Of a stretch of DNA of 47,563 nucleotides, positions 35,799-43,954 are shown piece by piece. Origin of the DNA: Altererythrobacter sp. (GTDB lineage: Bacteria > Pseudomonadota > Alphaproteobacteria > Sphingomonadales > Sphingomonadaceae); assembly GCA_023260985.1 (NCBI GenBank), contig JALRKY010000028.1:1-47563 (forward strand). Direction: 5' to 3'. Below the pieces are notes generated by a model, which was given only the letters and a program-made list of their open reading frames with translations, did no database searches and was not told where the DNA came from. Both the position numbers and the translations under genes were made by a program. How positions within the stretch are numbered: the stretch's first letter is position 1; each line of letters opens with the position of its first letter.

Positions 35799-36428
35799 AT
35801 GCGCACGCTTGCAATAGAAACCGCTACCGAAGCCTGTTCCGTTGCTCTGTTCGACGGGGTCCAACTTGTTGCGCGCGACCACCGCGTTCTGGGGCGCGGC
35901 CATGCCGAACAGCTCGTGCCGATGATCGCCGCTCTGCCCGGTAAGGGGCAGGCCGACCGTATCCTCGTCTCGCGCGGCCCCGGCAGCTTCACAGGGGTTC
36001 GGATCGGGATCGCGACCGCGCGTGCGCTGGGCTTCGCCTGGAAGGCCGAAGTACTGGGCTACCCCACGCTCGCCCTTGTGGCCGCCATGGCGCGCGCAGA
36101 TTATCCTGGGCATCCGGTTACCGTCTGCATGAACGGCGGGCACGGCGAATGGTTCGTGCAGGATTTTGGCGCTTTGGGCGAACCGCAAGACGCGGTGCTT
36201 TCGCTCGCGCCCGGCCAGGCCGCCGCATCATTCCGTAACACTCTGGTTGCCGGCAATCGCGCCAGGGGGTTGGCCGACCTTCTGGGCAGCGGAACAATCG
36301 CGCTCGACATTTTGCCTGAAGCAAGCACGGTCCCGCTCCTAGCCGACAGCGCCCTCGGCAATGACCTAGCTCCGATCTATGGGCGGGGTCCCGATGCCAA
36401 GCTGCCCGGCGAGGCAAAGATCCGATGA
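35799..36428 (+). CDS. tsaB: tRNA threonylcarbamoyladenosine biosynthesis protein TsaB
   Basis: TsaB pairs with TsaD to form t6A37 in tRNAs that read ANN codons. The N-terminal ASKHA block MRTLAIETATEACSVALFDG and the hallmark VSRGPGSFTGVRIGIATARA are present. GYPTLALVAAM and a shortened second lobe complete the 209-residue protein. The ATG at 35799 is preceded by GCAGGG. rimI overlaps its stop by four bases. Confidence 0.95.
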   Translation: MRTLAIETATEACSVALFDGVQLVARDHRVLGRGHAEQLVPMIAALPGKGQADRILVSRGPGSFTGVRIGIATARALGFAWKAEVLGYPTLALVAAMARADYPGHPVTVCMNGGHGEWFVQDFGALGEPQDAVLSLAPGQAAASFRNTLVAGNRARGLADLLGSGTIALDILPEASTVPLLADSALGNDLAPIYGRGPDAKLPGEAKIR

Positions 36429-36913
36429 GCGGCCCGGCCTATCCTGCCCTCCACTCGGTCGACCAGATCATGGAGATCATGCACACAGCCTTCGATCCTG
36501 CGTGGGGTGAAGCGTGGAACCGCCGACAACTCGAAGATTCATTAGCCATGCCGAATACCTTCGCACTGCTCGTGGATGCGAACGGTGAATTGATTAATGT
36601 CGACGCCGGAATCTCACAAAACGCCGCCGGATTCGTGCTCTCGCGAAACGCCCCGGGCGAAGAGGAACTTCTACTGATTGCGGTGCGCCCCGAGTTCCGT
36701 CGAAAGGGCGTCGGAGAGACGTTGATCCGCCTTCTGGCACTAGCCGCACGCGCGCGCGGAGTAGATCGTATCTTCCTCGAAATGCGCGAAAACAATCCCG
36801 CTTCCTCGCTCTACCGCATGGTCGGATTCGAACCGATCGGACGACGCAAGGACTATTACTTGTTCGCCGATGGCACACGCATGGATGCAATTACTTTTGG
36901 TCTTTCCATTTGA
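36425..36913 (+). CDS. rimI: Ribosomal-protein-alanine N-acetyltransferase RimI
   Basis: This is a GNAT-fold acetyltransferase that modifies the N-terminus of ribosomal protein S18 in E. coli. It has the acetyl-CoA motif LLLIAVRPEFRRKGVGETLI, then FLEMRENNPASSLYRMVGFE and IGRRKDYY, the typical RimI ending. The product is 162 residues. The ATGA overlap with tsaB gives the tsaB-rimI arrangement found in many bacteria. Confidence 0.93.
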   Translation: MSGPAYPALHSVDQIMEIMHTAFDPAWGEAWNRRQLEDSLAMPNTFALLVDANGELINVDAGISQNAAGFVLSRNAPGEEELLLIAVRPEFRRKGVGETLIRLLALAARARGVDRIFLEMRENNPASSLYRMVGFEPIGRRKDYYLFADGTRMDAITFGLSI

Positions 36914-37035
36914 TCATCATCATAAATAGTTAAAGTGAATTTATCCACCCTTGGCGGTTGCAATTTCAGAGATAAAGATCCATGCGTTTCTGATCGGAAG
37001 AACAATCCGGAAAAAGCAAAGAGTACGAGGAACTC

Positions 37036-37476
37036 ATGGATACGACTGAAGCAGAAATGAAGGAAACGCTGATTACGCTTACCTCCGATATTGTTGCAGC
37101 TCATGTCAGCAACAATAGCGTTAGCGTGGACGATGTTCCGTCCCTGATCACAAACGTCTTCGCGGCGTTGTCGTCGCTTGGCGGTGCAATGCCGGCCAAG
37201 GAAGAAAGGCCGGAACCCGCTGTTTCGATCCGCTCGTCGGTGAAAAAGGATCACATCGTTTGCCTCGATTGCGGCAAGAAGATGAAGATGCTCAAGCGCC
37301 ACCTTTCGACCGAACATGGCATAACGCCGGAACAGTATAAGGCACGGTGGGAGCTTGGCCCGGATTATCCGCTGGTCGCGCCCAAATATGCCGATAAGCG
37401 GCGCGAGCTGGCCAAGCAGATCGGCCTGGGAAAAATGCCCGGTCAAAAGCGCGGTCGACGCAAGAAAGCTGCATAA
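37036..37476 (+). CDS. MucR/Ros family zinc-finger transcriptional regulator
   Basis: This is a global regulator family of alphaproteobacteria that binds AT-rich DNA. The 146-residue protein carries the prokaryotic C2H2 finger CLDCGKKMKMLKRHLSTEH with the spacing C-x2-C-x9-H-x4-H. HGITPEQYKARWELGPDYPL follows, then a basic tail. The N-terminal half is helical and probably mediates oligomerisation. The 120 bases upstream are AT-rich, fitting autoregulation known for the family. GAGGAACTC precedes the ATG. Confidence 0.95.
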   Translation: MDTTEAEMKETLITLTSDIVAAHVSNNSVSVDDVPSLITNVFAALSSLGGAMPAKEERPEPAVSIRSSVKKDHIVCLDCGKKMKMLKRHLSTEHGITPEQYKARWELGPDYPLVAPKYADKRRELAKQIGLGKMPGQKRGRRKKAA

Positions 37477-37496
37477 CTCTGCAGGTCTACTGCTTG

Positions 37497-37547
37497 AGGT
37501 GAGCGCCTTGTGCCGATAGATGTTATCGGATTACTGAGCGCTCACCT
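37497..37547. promoter_or_regulatory. Nested inverted repeat between mucR and fur
   Basis: The outer arms AGGTGAGCGC (37497-37506) and GCGCTCACCT (37538-37547) are a perfect 10-bp inverted repeat. They enclose a second hairpin CCGATA-GATGT-TATCGG (37513-37529). There is no T-tract, so it is a poor terminator. The position, 19 bases before the fur start, suggests a structured fur leader or a DNA operator. Confidence 0.55.
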
Positions 37548-37565
37548 GAACCAGCGGAGGGCTAC

Positions 37566-37988
37566 TTGCCGCAAAAGATCGATCTGGAACAATTGTGCGC
37601 CGACAAGGGGTTGCGTATCACCGAGCAGCGCCGAGTGATCGCGCGCGTCCTGTCGGAAAGCGAAGATCATCCCGATGTCGAGCTGTTGCACCAGCGCGCT
37701 TCTGCAATCGATCCCAAGATTTCGATCGCGACCGTCTATCGCACCGTCCGGCTCTTCGAAGAGGCTGGTATCCTTGACCGCCACGATTTCGGTGACGGGC
37801 GGGCGCGCTATGAGGCGGCTCCCGAGGCGCACCACGACCATCTGATCGACGTGGAAACGGGCAAGGTGATCGAATTCGTCGATCCCGAGCTCGAGGCGTT
37901 GCAAAGAACGATAGCCGAACGGCTTGGCTATCGCTTGGTCGACCACCGGATGGAACTCTATGGCGTCCGGCTCTCGCGCGACAGCTGA
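37566..37988 (+). CDS. fur: Ferric uptake regulator family protein Fur
   Basis: The 140-residue winged-helix metalloregulator has RITEQRRVIARVL and the helix SIATVYRTVRLFEEAGI. The metal-binding region HHDHLIDVETGKVIEFVDPE and a later His in LVDHRMELYG follow. The C-terminal CxxC zinc site is absent, as in many alphaproteobacterial Fur proteins. It starts with TTG at 37566, supported by GGAGGG seven bases upstream; no ATG lies near the family start. The plsC-like gene overlaps its end by 29 bases. Confidence 0.92.
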   Translation: MPQKIDLEQLCADKGLRITEQRRVIARVLSESEDHPDVELLHQRASAIDPKISIATVYRTVRLFEEAGILDRHDFGDGRARYEAAPEAHHDHLIDVETGKVIEFVDPELEALQRTIAERLGYRLVDHRMELYGVRLSRDS

Positions 37989-38847
37989 CGCCGAGCTGCG
38001 CGCTGCCGCCGCGCGCGGTGAGCCAACCCCGATCAGCCCGATGGGATGGACGCGCCTGTACTGGCGCGCACTGCTGCTGGTGCTGGCGCTGCTGGCACTT
38101 ACACCGCTGCACTATCTTTTCCGAACGCTCGCTTACGGATCGCCCTTTCCGATGTATTTTCTGCGTTTCGCCACATGGGTGGTGGGTGCGCGAGTGAAAG
38201 TGGTGGGCACACCGCTCAAGCGCGACGTGTTCTTCGTCGCCAACCACATTTCCTGGATCGACATACTCGCGCTTGCGGGAGCGAGCGGTACCGCCTTCGT
38301 TTCGAAGGCGGAACTGGCCGACGTACCAATCCTCGGCTGGCTTGCCAGTTTGAACCGCACGGTCTTCGTCAAGCGGGAGAACCGCATGGGGGTAGCGGCG
38401 CAGATTAATGATTTGCGCGAAGCACTGAGCGATAATTGGTCCGTCACGGTCTTTCCCGAAGGCACCGTTACCGACGGGCAGTCGCTGCTGCCGTTCAAGA
38501 CCAGCATGCTGCGGGTGCTCGAACCACCGCCGGCGAACGTCCTAGTCCAGCCGGTGATGCTTTATTACGGCGAGATCGCCGAATGGATTGGCTGGGTGGG
38601 TGACGAAGGCGGTGTCAACAACGCGCGTCGCGTGCTTGCGCGTCGCGGCTCCTACCCGCTCGAACTACACTTCCTCGAGCCATTCAGTCCGGAAGACCAC
38701 CATGGTCGCAAGGCGATCGCTGCCGAAGCGCGCGACCGCATCGAGCAAGCGCTGGTCAATGCGCTCGGAAAGCCGCTTCGCGAGTTCGCATATTCGGTCG
38801 GCCCGGTCCGTTACCAGGCGCCCGAACGCAACATTCCGATCGAATAG
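37960..38847 (+). CDS. 1-acyl-sn-glycerol-3-phosphate acyltransferase family protein
   Basis: PlsC-type enzymes acylate lysophosphatidic acid at the inner membrane. A hydrophobic helix (about residues 36-50) precedes the acyltransferase motifs NHISWID (95-101) and VFPEGTVTDG (about 157-166), plus VQPVMLYYG. The product is 295 residues. The ATG at 37960 overlaps fur; a later ATG near 38040 would also leave the domain intact. Ornithine-lipid acyltransferases belong to the same family and cannot be excluded. Confidence 0.87.
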   Translation: MASGSRATADAELRAAAARGEPTPISPMGWTRLYWRALLLVLALLALTPLHYLFRTLAYGSPFPMYFLRFATWVVGARVKVVGTPLKRDVFFVANHISWIDILALAGASGTAFVSKAELADVPILGWLASLNRTVFVKRENRMGVAAQINDLREALSDNWSVTVFPEGTVTDGQSLLPFKTSMLRVLEPPPANVLVQPVMLYYGEIAEWIGWVGDEGGVNNARRVLARRGSYPLELHFLEPFSPEDHHGRKAIAAEARDRIEQALVNALGKPLREFAYSVGPVRYQAPERNIPIE

Positions 38848-38850
38848 GGC

Positions 38851-39738
38851 TCAAAGCCCGGCGCTGATCAGCCAATCGTGGAACAGCCGCACCGGGCGCG
38901 ATTCAAGCGCGGTCGGCTTGCAGACGAACCAGTAGCTATAGGGGCTTTCGACCTCGACCCCATAGAGATTGGTCAGGCGGTTATCGCCAGCGCGGCGAAA
39001 GTGATCGTCATGCATGATCGCAATGCCCAGCCCCTGGCCGGCGGCGGCGAGCATCAGCTGGCCCGAATCGTAGTGGTCGATCGCTGCTGGATCGAAATCG
39101 ACGAGGCCCAGTTCGTTCTTCCATGCTTCGAAACTGGCAGGAAGCTCGTTGTGGATCAGGAAGGTTTGCTTAGCGAGCTTGGCCGGATCGACCTCCTTCC
39201 CGAGCGTTTCCGCCATCTCCTTGCTGCAGATCGCATGCACCATGTTGTGATCGAGCCGCACCGCATGCAGCCCGCGCTCGGGCCCGCGCGACAAGATGAT
39301 CGCAGCATCGAGCGTGTCGCCCACGCGGTCTTCCAGATGCGGTCCGGTATCGATGTCGATATGCAGCAGCGGGTGCCGCTTGCGCAGCTCCCCCAGATGC
39401 GGGAACAACCGCTGGCTACCGAACAGCGGGAGCACGCCCAGCCTGAGCCGCAGAAGCGAGATATTGTCCGACTGGCTTTCAACCGCCCGCGCCAGCGCTT
39501 CCATGTGCGGGTTGACCGCTTCGTAAAAAGCCTGCCCTTCGTCCGTCAGCTGCATCGACTGCCGCGCGCGGGTGAACAGCTTCTTGCCGACGAAATCCTC
39601 GAGATTGCTGATCCGCCGCGAAAGCGCCGATGGGCTCAACGCGATCTCTTCCGCCGCCGCGCGTGCAGAACCGAGGCGCACAGTGCGCATGAATGCTTCA
39701 AGGGCGCGCAGAGGTGGAAGGCGACGGGTCGGCATCAT
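38851..39738 (-). CDS. LysR-family transcriptional regulator
   Basis: The 295-residue protein has an N-terminal HTH (PPLRALEAFMRTVRLGSARA, LSPSALSRRISNLEDFVG, then LFTRARQSMQLTDEG). A full substrate-binding domain (about 95-290) follows. It resembles the GcvA subgroup. It is convergent with the plsC-like gene, with only four bases between stops. The target is unknown. Confidence 0.9.
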   Translation of the reverse strand: MMPTRRLPPLRALEAFMRTVRLGSARAAAEEIALSPSALSRRISNLEDFVGKKLFTRARQSMQLTDEGQAFYEAVNPHMEALARAVESQSDNISLLRLRLGVLPLFGSQRLFPHLGELRKRHPLLHIDIDTGPHLEDRVGDTLDAAIILSRGPERGLHAVRLDHNMVHAICSKEMAETLGKEVDPAKLAKQTFLIHNELPASFEAWKNELGLVDFDPAAIDHYDSGQLMLAAAGQGLGIAIMHDDHFRRAGDNRLTNLYGVEVESPYSYWFVCKPTALESRPVRLFHDWLISAGL

Positions 39739-39812
39739 CTCTCTCTTTTCCTGCTGCAGATACGCGCCAAGCGCCCAAAAGGGTGCAAAAAATCGAACCT
39801 GAGGCGTAAAAT

Positions 39813-40736
39813 TTATTCGTCGCTTGCCGTTTCTGCATCTGCGGGCGCGTGCAGGCGCAGCCGGGTGACATGGGTTTCGTCACCCGCGGTCACTTCGATC
39901 CGCCAGCCGCTGGGATGCTCGACCACAGTGCCCACCGGTGGCACCTGCTCGGCCAGGACATAGGCAAGCCCACCCAGCGTATCGACCGATTCCTCTACTT
40001 CGGCGAGGCACGGATCGACCATTTCGGCAACGTCGTCGAGCTCTGCGCGCGCGTCGCAATCCCAGATGCCTTCGCCGATCGGCACAATTAGCGCTTCGGG
40101 AGTATCGTCATGCTCGTCCTCGATCTCGCCGACGATTTCCTCGACCAAATCCTCGATGGTGATGAGCCCGTCGGTGCCCGAGAATTCGTCGACCACGATC
40201 GCAAGGTGCGTCCGCTTCGCGCGCATGTCCGCCAGCACATCCAGCGCGCCACGCGCCTGCGGCACGTAGAGCGGCTGGCGCATCAGCGTGGCCCAGTCCT
40301 TCGGCGGCGGGATACGGTCGGCCAGATAAGGGAACACATCCTTGATGTGTATCATCCCGATCACATGGTCGAGCGTGTCGCGATAGACCGGCATACGCGA
40401 ATGACCGTGCTCGCTGAAGGCGGCGACCAGATCATCCCAGCTGATCGCCGCGTCGACCGCGATGATCTCGCTGCGCGGCACGGCGACGTCGTCCGCATCG
40501 TGCTCGCTGAAATGCAGCAGATTGCGAAACATCTGGCGCTCGACCGGCGAAAGATCGCCGCTGGCGCTTTCGGGTGCGGTTTCCGAACCCTGTTCGTCTT
40601 CGTGCTCGTCGATCGCCTCTTCGAGCTGCGCGCGCAGCGAGCGATCGCCCTCGCCGATCTTTAGGAATTTCTTCAGGGCGGGCAAGAGCCCGCCGCTACT
40701 GTCCGCGTCTCCGGCGGGGGATGGGGAATCGGGCAT
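39813..40736 (-). CDS. CorC/HlyC-type CBS domain protein
   Basis: This is a soluble CBS-pair protein of the CorC family, linked to Mg2+/Co2+ efflux. An acidic N-terminal region (about 1-70) is followed by two CBS motifs (VPRSEIIAVDAAISWDDLVA, then LYVPQARGALDVLADMR). VVDEFSGTDGLITIEDLVEE follows, then a C-terminal CorC/HlyC domain (LGGLAYVLAEQVPPVGTVVE). The product is 307 residues. It lies 20 bases downstream of ybeY, the usual ybeY-corC pair. Confidence 0.93.
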   Translation of the reverse strand: MPDSPSPAGDADSSGGLLPALKKFLKIGEGDRSLRAQLEEAIDEHEDEQGSETAPESASGDLSPVERQMFRNLLHFSEHDADDVAVPRSEIIAVDAAISWDDLVAAFSEHGHSRMPVYRDTLDHVIGMIHIKDVFPYLADRIPPPKDWATLMRQPLYVPQARGALDVLADMRAKRTHLAIVVDEFSGTDGLITIEDLVEEIVGEIEDEHDDTPEALIVPIGEGIWDCDARAELDDVAEMVDPCLAEVEESVDTLGGLAYVLAEQVPPVGTVVEHPSGWRIEVTAGDETHVTRLRLHAPADAETASDE

Positions 40737-40756
40737 GGCCCTGCAAAGCGTCCTTC

Positions 40757-41260
40757 TCAAGTTTCGCGGTCACCATATGGGTCAGCGATACCCAGTTTTG
40801 CAAGTATCGCTATCTCCAGCGCTTCCATCTTGTCCGCATCTTCATCGCCGGTCTCATGGTCGAAGCCGGCGAGGTGGAGCAATCCATGGACGACAAGGTG
40901 CGTTGCGTGGTTTTCGAGCGGGACGCCCTTCTCCACCGCTTCGCGCGCGCAAGTCTCGAATGCCAGCGCCAGATCGCCCAGCATTTCGGGCGGGCCATCC
41001 GAGGCGAGCGAGAGCAATTCCTCGCGCTCAAGCATCGGGAAGCTGAGGACGTTGGTGGGCTTGTTGCGCTGGCGCCATTCGCGATTGAGCGTGTGGACTT
41101 CGGCATCGGTGGTGAACAGCAGGCTGGTAGCGAGGCGCGGGTTGGCCAGTTCGGGCACGATAGCGCCGCAAGCCTGAGCCGCGCGTTCGGCCAGTTCCTC
41201 CCACTCGCGCGCTTTTGTATCTGGGCCAGGCCAGCCCTCGATGTCGATGTCGACCTGCAT
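40757..41260 (-). CDS. ybeY: Endoribonuclease YbeY
   Basis: YbeY is a zinc endoribonuclease acting in 16S rRNA 3'-end maturation and ribosome quality control. The 167-residue protein carries the zinc motif HGLLHLAGFDH (H-x3-H-x5-H), preceded by NREWRQRNKPTNVLSFP and the block MLGDLALAFETC. The ATG at 41260 matches the family start. phoH, its usual upstream neighbour, is absent; a gap and the DUF411 gene lie there instead. Confidence 0.96.
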   Translation of the reverse strand: MQVDIDIEGWPGPDTKAREWEELAERAAQACGAIVPELANPRLATSLLFTTDAEVHTLNREWRQRNKPTNVLSFPMLEREELLSLASDGPPEMLGDLALAFETCAREAVEKGVPLENHATHLVVHGLLHLAGFDHETGDEDADKMEALEIAILAKLGIADPYGDRET

Positions 41261-41293
41261 CAGGTCGCCCGATGTGCCGGGTCGCAGTGAGCG

Positions 41294-41311
41294 ATGCGAC
41301 ACATGCGACAC
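41294..41311. repeat. Tandem 9-base repeat upstream of ybeY
   Basis: ATGCGACAC occurs twice in direct tandem (41294-41302 and 41303-41311), 34 bases upstream of the ybeY ATG. This could be a regulator site or a chance duplication. Confidence 0.45.
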
Positions 41312-41321
41312 AGTCTTAATG

Positions 41322-41354
41322 CAAAAAAGCCTGTGCGCCATGCACGCCCACAGG
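41322..41354 (-). terminator. Intrinsic terminator downstream of DUF411
   Basis: On the minus strand CCTGTG and CACAGG pair around a 13-base loop, followed by CTTTTTTG. It is about 180 bases past the DUF411 stop and probably ends the DUF5676-DUF411 transcript. The gap 41261-41530 has no gene that I can support; the plus-strand frame at 41430-41571 is probably remnant sequence. Confidence 0.6.
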
Positions 41355-41530
41355 ACCCGGCGAAAAGAAGGACTGGCGAAGCGTGGCTCATGCCCGCCAC
41401 CTAGCGCGGACAGCGAGAGTTGGAAAGGTGATGGAAGCTCGCGATTTCTGCTCGTGGGTGGGAAGCGGACACGACGGTTTGCCAATGAGCGCCAACGTCA
41501 AATTACGCTATCAGAGGTCAGCTTTCACAC

Positions 41531-42007
41531 TCAGTAGTTGGCAAAGACCCGAGCCTGACCATTTCGATTAAAGGCTATGACCTGATAAGGATCTCGGCGG
41601 TCGCCCATTTCCATTCCGGGTGAGCCGATGGGCATTCCGGGCACTGCCAGACCCGCAACGTCTGGGCGCTCTTCCAGCAGCCTACGGATCTCGCGCGCTG
41701 GCACATGCCCTTCAATCGCGTATCTCCCCGCGATTGCGGTGTGGCATGAGCGAAGCCCGCGAGGCACCGCGTATTGAGCTGCAATCGGGGCTGTATCGGC
41801 CACTTCTATCGTGCGAACATCAAAGCCAGCACCCTTGACGTGCTCCACCCAAGAATTGCAACAGCCACAGCTGGGAGTCTTGTAAACCGTGAGCACGAGC
41901 GACTTCTCGGCTGAAGCTTGCTCCCTTACTCCGCTGGCCTGACCAGAACAGGCCACGAATGCGAAAGGCAGCGCTCCAACAAAGCTGCGGCGAGAAAGTG
42001 CAGACAT
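41531..42007 (-). CDS. DUF411 metal-binding lipoprotein-like protein
   Basis: DUF411 proteins are periplasmic thioredoxin-like proteins often found with copper resistance genes. The 158-residue protein has an RR-type signal (SALSRRSFVG) with a possible lipobox (FVACSG). The conserved KTPSCGCCNSWVEHVKGAGF with its CxCC metal site follows, then CHTAIAGRYAIEGHVPAREI and GLAVPGMPIGSPGME. It lies 37 bases after the DUF5676 gene in the same operon, about 37 kb from copAB. Confidence 0.92.
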   Translation of the reverse strand: MSALSRRSFVGALPFAFVACSGQASGVREQASAEKSLVLTVYKTPSCGCCNSWVEHVKGAGFDVRTIEVADTAPIAAQYAVPRGLRSCHTAIAGRYAIEGHVPAREIRRLLEERPDVAGLAVPGMPIGSPGMEMGDRRDPYQVIAFNRNGQARVFANY

Positions 42008-42044
42008 ATTTTCTCCATACCGGCACATGCATAACCGGTTCGGA

Positions 42045-42299
42045 TCAGCCTACCAAACGGTTGTAAATCGCTGCAATGCCCCAGCCCATGATGCCGGCGA
42101 CTACTGACCAGGCAACCAGCCCGTAGGCGAAGCCGATCCAGCCTAGGTTCCACGACATCTCTCCGAAATCGACATGAACCATGTGGTCCGACATTTGCAT
42201 CATTGCCGTGGGCATTGAGATGACGAACAGACTGCAAATCACCCATGCGGCAGCAAAGATGATCGCTACTGCGAGGCCAAATTTTAAGGCATCGATCAT
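42045..42299 (-). CDS. DUF5676 family small membrane protein
   Basis: The 84-residue protein has two hydrophobic helices (LKFGLAVAIIFAAAWVICSL near the start, and LVAWSVVAGIMGWGIAAIYN near the end). Between them lies a Met-rich loop (MPTAMMQMSDHMVH). This is the DUF5676 pattern, frequently beside metal resistance genes. AAGGAG precedes the ATG at 42299. An FNR-type box lies upstream at the position expected for activation. Confidence 0.82.
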   Translation of the reverse strand: MIDALKFGLAVAIIFAAAWVICSLFVISMPTAMMQMSDHMVHVDFGEMSWNLGWIGFAYGLVAWSVVAGIMGWGIAAIYNRLVG

Positions 42300-42355
42300 C
42301 GTGGCAAATCTCCTTCTTCCATGTTTCAAAATAAGATGAAGAGAGTTTACCAAGC

Positions 42356-42369
42356 CTGATCCAGATCAA
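42356..42369 (-). promoter_or_regulatory. FNR/FixK-type binding site upstream of DUF5676
   Basis: The minus strand reads TTGATCTGGATCAG, matching the consensus TTGAT-N4-ATCAA at nine of ten fixed positions. Counting 41 bases downstream places a start site near 42322, with TTATTT at the -10 position. This is the standard class II geometry. The box lies 57 bases before the DUF5676 start and just past the ada stop. Confidence 0.6.
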
Positions 42370-42379
42370 CCAAACAGTG

Positions 42380-43387
42380 TCAGCCCCCATGCTCGCGCTT
42401 GAGCAGCTCTTCCTTGATCCTCAGGCCATAGGCATAGCCGCCCAACGTCCCGTCTGACTGGATCACCCGGTGGCATGGGATCAGCACGGCGATATTGTTC
42501 GCGCCGTTGGCACCGCCCACAGCCCGGCTCGCCTTGGGACTGCCCAGCGCAGCAGCAAGCTCGCCATAGCTGCGCGTTTCGCCTGCGGGGATACGGAGCA
42601 GCTCCTGCCATACGCGTTGCTGGAACGCCGTGCCTTTCACATCGAGCGGGATATCGGTGCCGGAGCCGGGCCGTTCTACTGCCCGCGTCACGCGTTCGGA
42701 AAGCGCGCGGAATTCCTGTCCGCCGCGAACAAGATCGGCCTTCGGGAAGCGCGCGCGCAATTCCTCCTCTCCTTCGTTGAAGCTGAGGCAGCACACACCC
42801 TTTTCGGTCGCGGCGACCAGCATCGGCGCTAGCGTGGTATCAATCACACCCCAGTGAATCACACGGCCCGCGCCGCCATTCTTCCAGTCGCTAGGGGTCA
42901 AGCCCATCTTGCCTTTCATTCCATCGTAGAAGCGGCTCGGGGCTTCATAGATCGCGTCCGTCACACGCCCGACCTGCCCCAGCGCATCACGGGCTCGCTC
43001 TTCGCGGAGCGCGAGGGAATAGGCTGCAGGAGAGAGGCCGGTTGCGCGCTTGAACAGGCGCTGTAGATGCGCAGGGCTGTAGCCGGTGATCGCGGCCAGC
43101 TCGTCGAGCCGTTCCGCTTCGCCCAGCTTGATCGCTTCGATTGCCGCCAGTACAGCCGCTTCGTCGCGCCCCACTTCGTCGGGCCGGCAGCGCTTGCACG
43201 GCCTGAGACCAGCCGCGAGCGCCTGCGCGCCGGTGGCGAAGAAGCCCACATTCTTGCGATCTGGGTGCCGCGCCACGCATGACGGTCGGCAATAGACGCC
43301 GGTCGTGAGTACTCCCGTGAAGAAGCGCCCGTCGAACGACCGGTCGCGCCGCTTCACTGCGTCCCACGCTTTATTGTCGTCGAGCAT
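42380..43387 (-). CDS. ada: Ada, O6-methylguanine-DNA methyltransferase/transcriptional regulator
   Basis: Ada repairs O6-alkylguanine and methyl-phosphotriesters and activates the adaptive response. The N-terminal zinc domain has Cys33, Cys37, Cys64 and Cys67 with the same spacing as E. coli Ada (38, 42, 69, 72). An AraC-type HTH region follows (LAAITGYSPAHLQRLFKRAT). The methyltransferase domain ends with IPCHRVIQSDGTLGGYA, Cys at about 305. The full 335-residue bifunctional form is present. Its ATG overlaps the DUF1203 stop by one base. Confidence 0.95.
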   Translation of the reverse strand: MLDDNKAWDAVKRRDRSFDGRFFTGVLTTGVYCRPSCVARHPDRKNVGFFATGAQALAAGLRPCKRCRPDEVGRDEAAVLAAIEAIKLGEAERLDELAAITGYSPAHLQRLFKRATGLSPAAYSLALREERARDALGQVGRVTDAIYEAPSRFYDGMKGKMGLTPSDWKNGGAGRVIHWGVIDTTLAPMLVAATEKGVCCLSFNEGEEELRARFPKADLVRGGQEFRALSERVTRAVERPGSGTDIPLDVKGTAFQQRVWQELLRIPAGETRSYGELAAALGSPKASRAVGGANGANNIAVLIPCHRVIQSDGTLGGYAYGLRIKEELLKREHGG

Positions 43388-43853
43388 CACGTCCTCCTCG
43401 CACGATCCAGGAAACACCCGCGTGCCACATTATGCGCGTCGACTTCAAGGATGCGCGGATCTTCGAACAGCTTCAGCAGCCCTTCCTCGGTCCCGCCCTG
43501 CACGGTCGTAATGGCATCTGCCATCATGCCCGCCGCATCGAAGCCGCGAAAGGACAGCGCGCGGGTGAGGAGCACCGGCGGGAAATCATCCTCGAAACTA
43601 GCTGGCGCCACAACGCTTTCACGCACGAAGATGGCGTGGCTGGCGCGAAAGGGCTTGCTCTTCTCGCGGCTGAAAGGTTGATTAGGATTGCTGTTTCGCC
43701 CGGATCGGCATCTTCCAGCGTGACGCGGCAGGGAGAGCCCGGCTTGTTGGTAACCGCATAGCGGATGGCATTGTGCGCAGCCAGTTCGCTATCGGTCATG
43801 CCGAGGAATCTTTCAAACCGCTGTGGGTTCAGTCCTTCAATTATGGAGGCCAT
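43387..43853 (-). pseudogene. DUF1203 protein gene with frameshift
   Basis: The N-terminal half (IIEGLNPQRFERFLGMTDSE, AHNAIRYAVTNKPGSPCRVT) starts at 43853 and runs to about 43685. The remainder lies in another frame (SKPFRASHAIFVRE, LLTRALSFRGFDAAGMMADA, VDAHNVARGCFLDR) and ends at 43387. Together they make one DUF1203 protein of about 155 residues. One base is missing or added near 43675-43690 (AATCAACCTTTCAG). It would be translationally coupled to ada. It is a pseudogene or a sequencing error. Confidence 0.8.
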
Positions 43854-43954
43854 TACCGTTGTCCGTCTGGTACGACGCGTGGCCTACCGGGCAATCAGGC
43901 GCGCCGCATCCCGAAGCTTGCGGTCAAAGCAAATGCGGGCCAAACAGCGTGGCC

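Noticed and set aside
41387-41530. A tRNA or 6S RNA in the gap upstream of ybeY
   Set aside because: No cloverleaf or T-loop could be drawn and no 6S-like long imperfect hairpin was seen; the terminator is explained by the DUF411 transcript.
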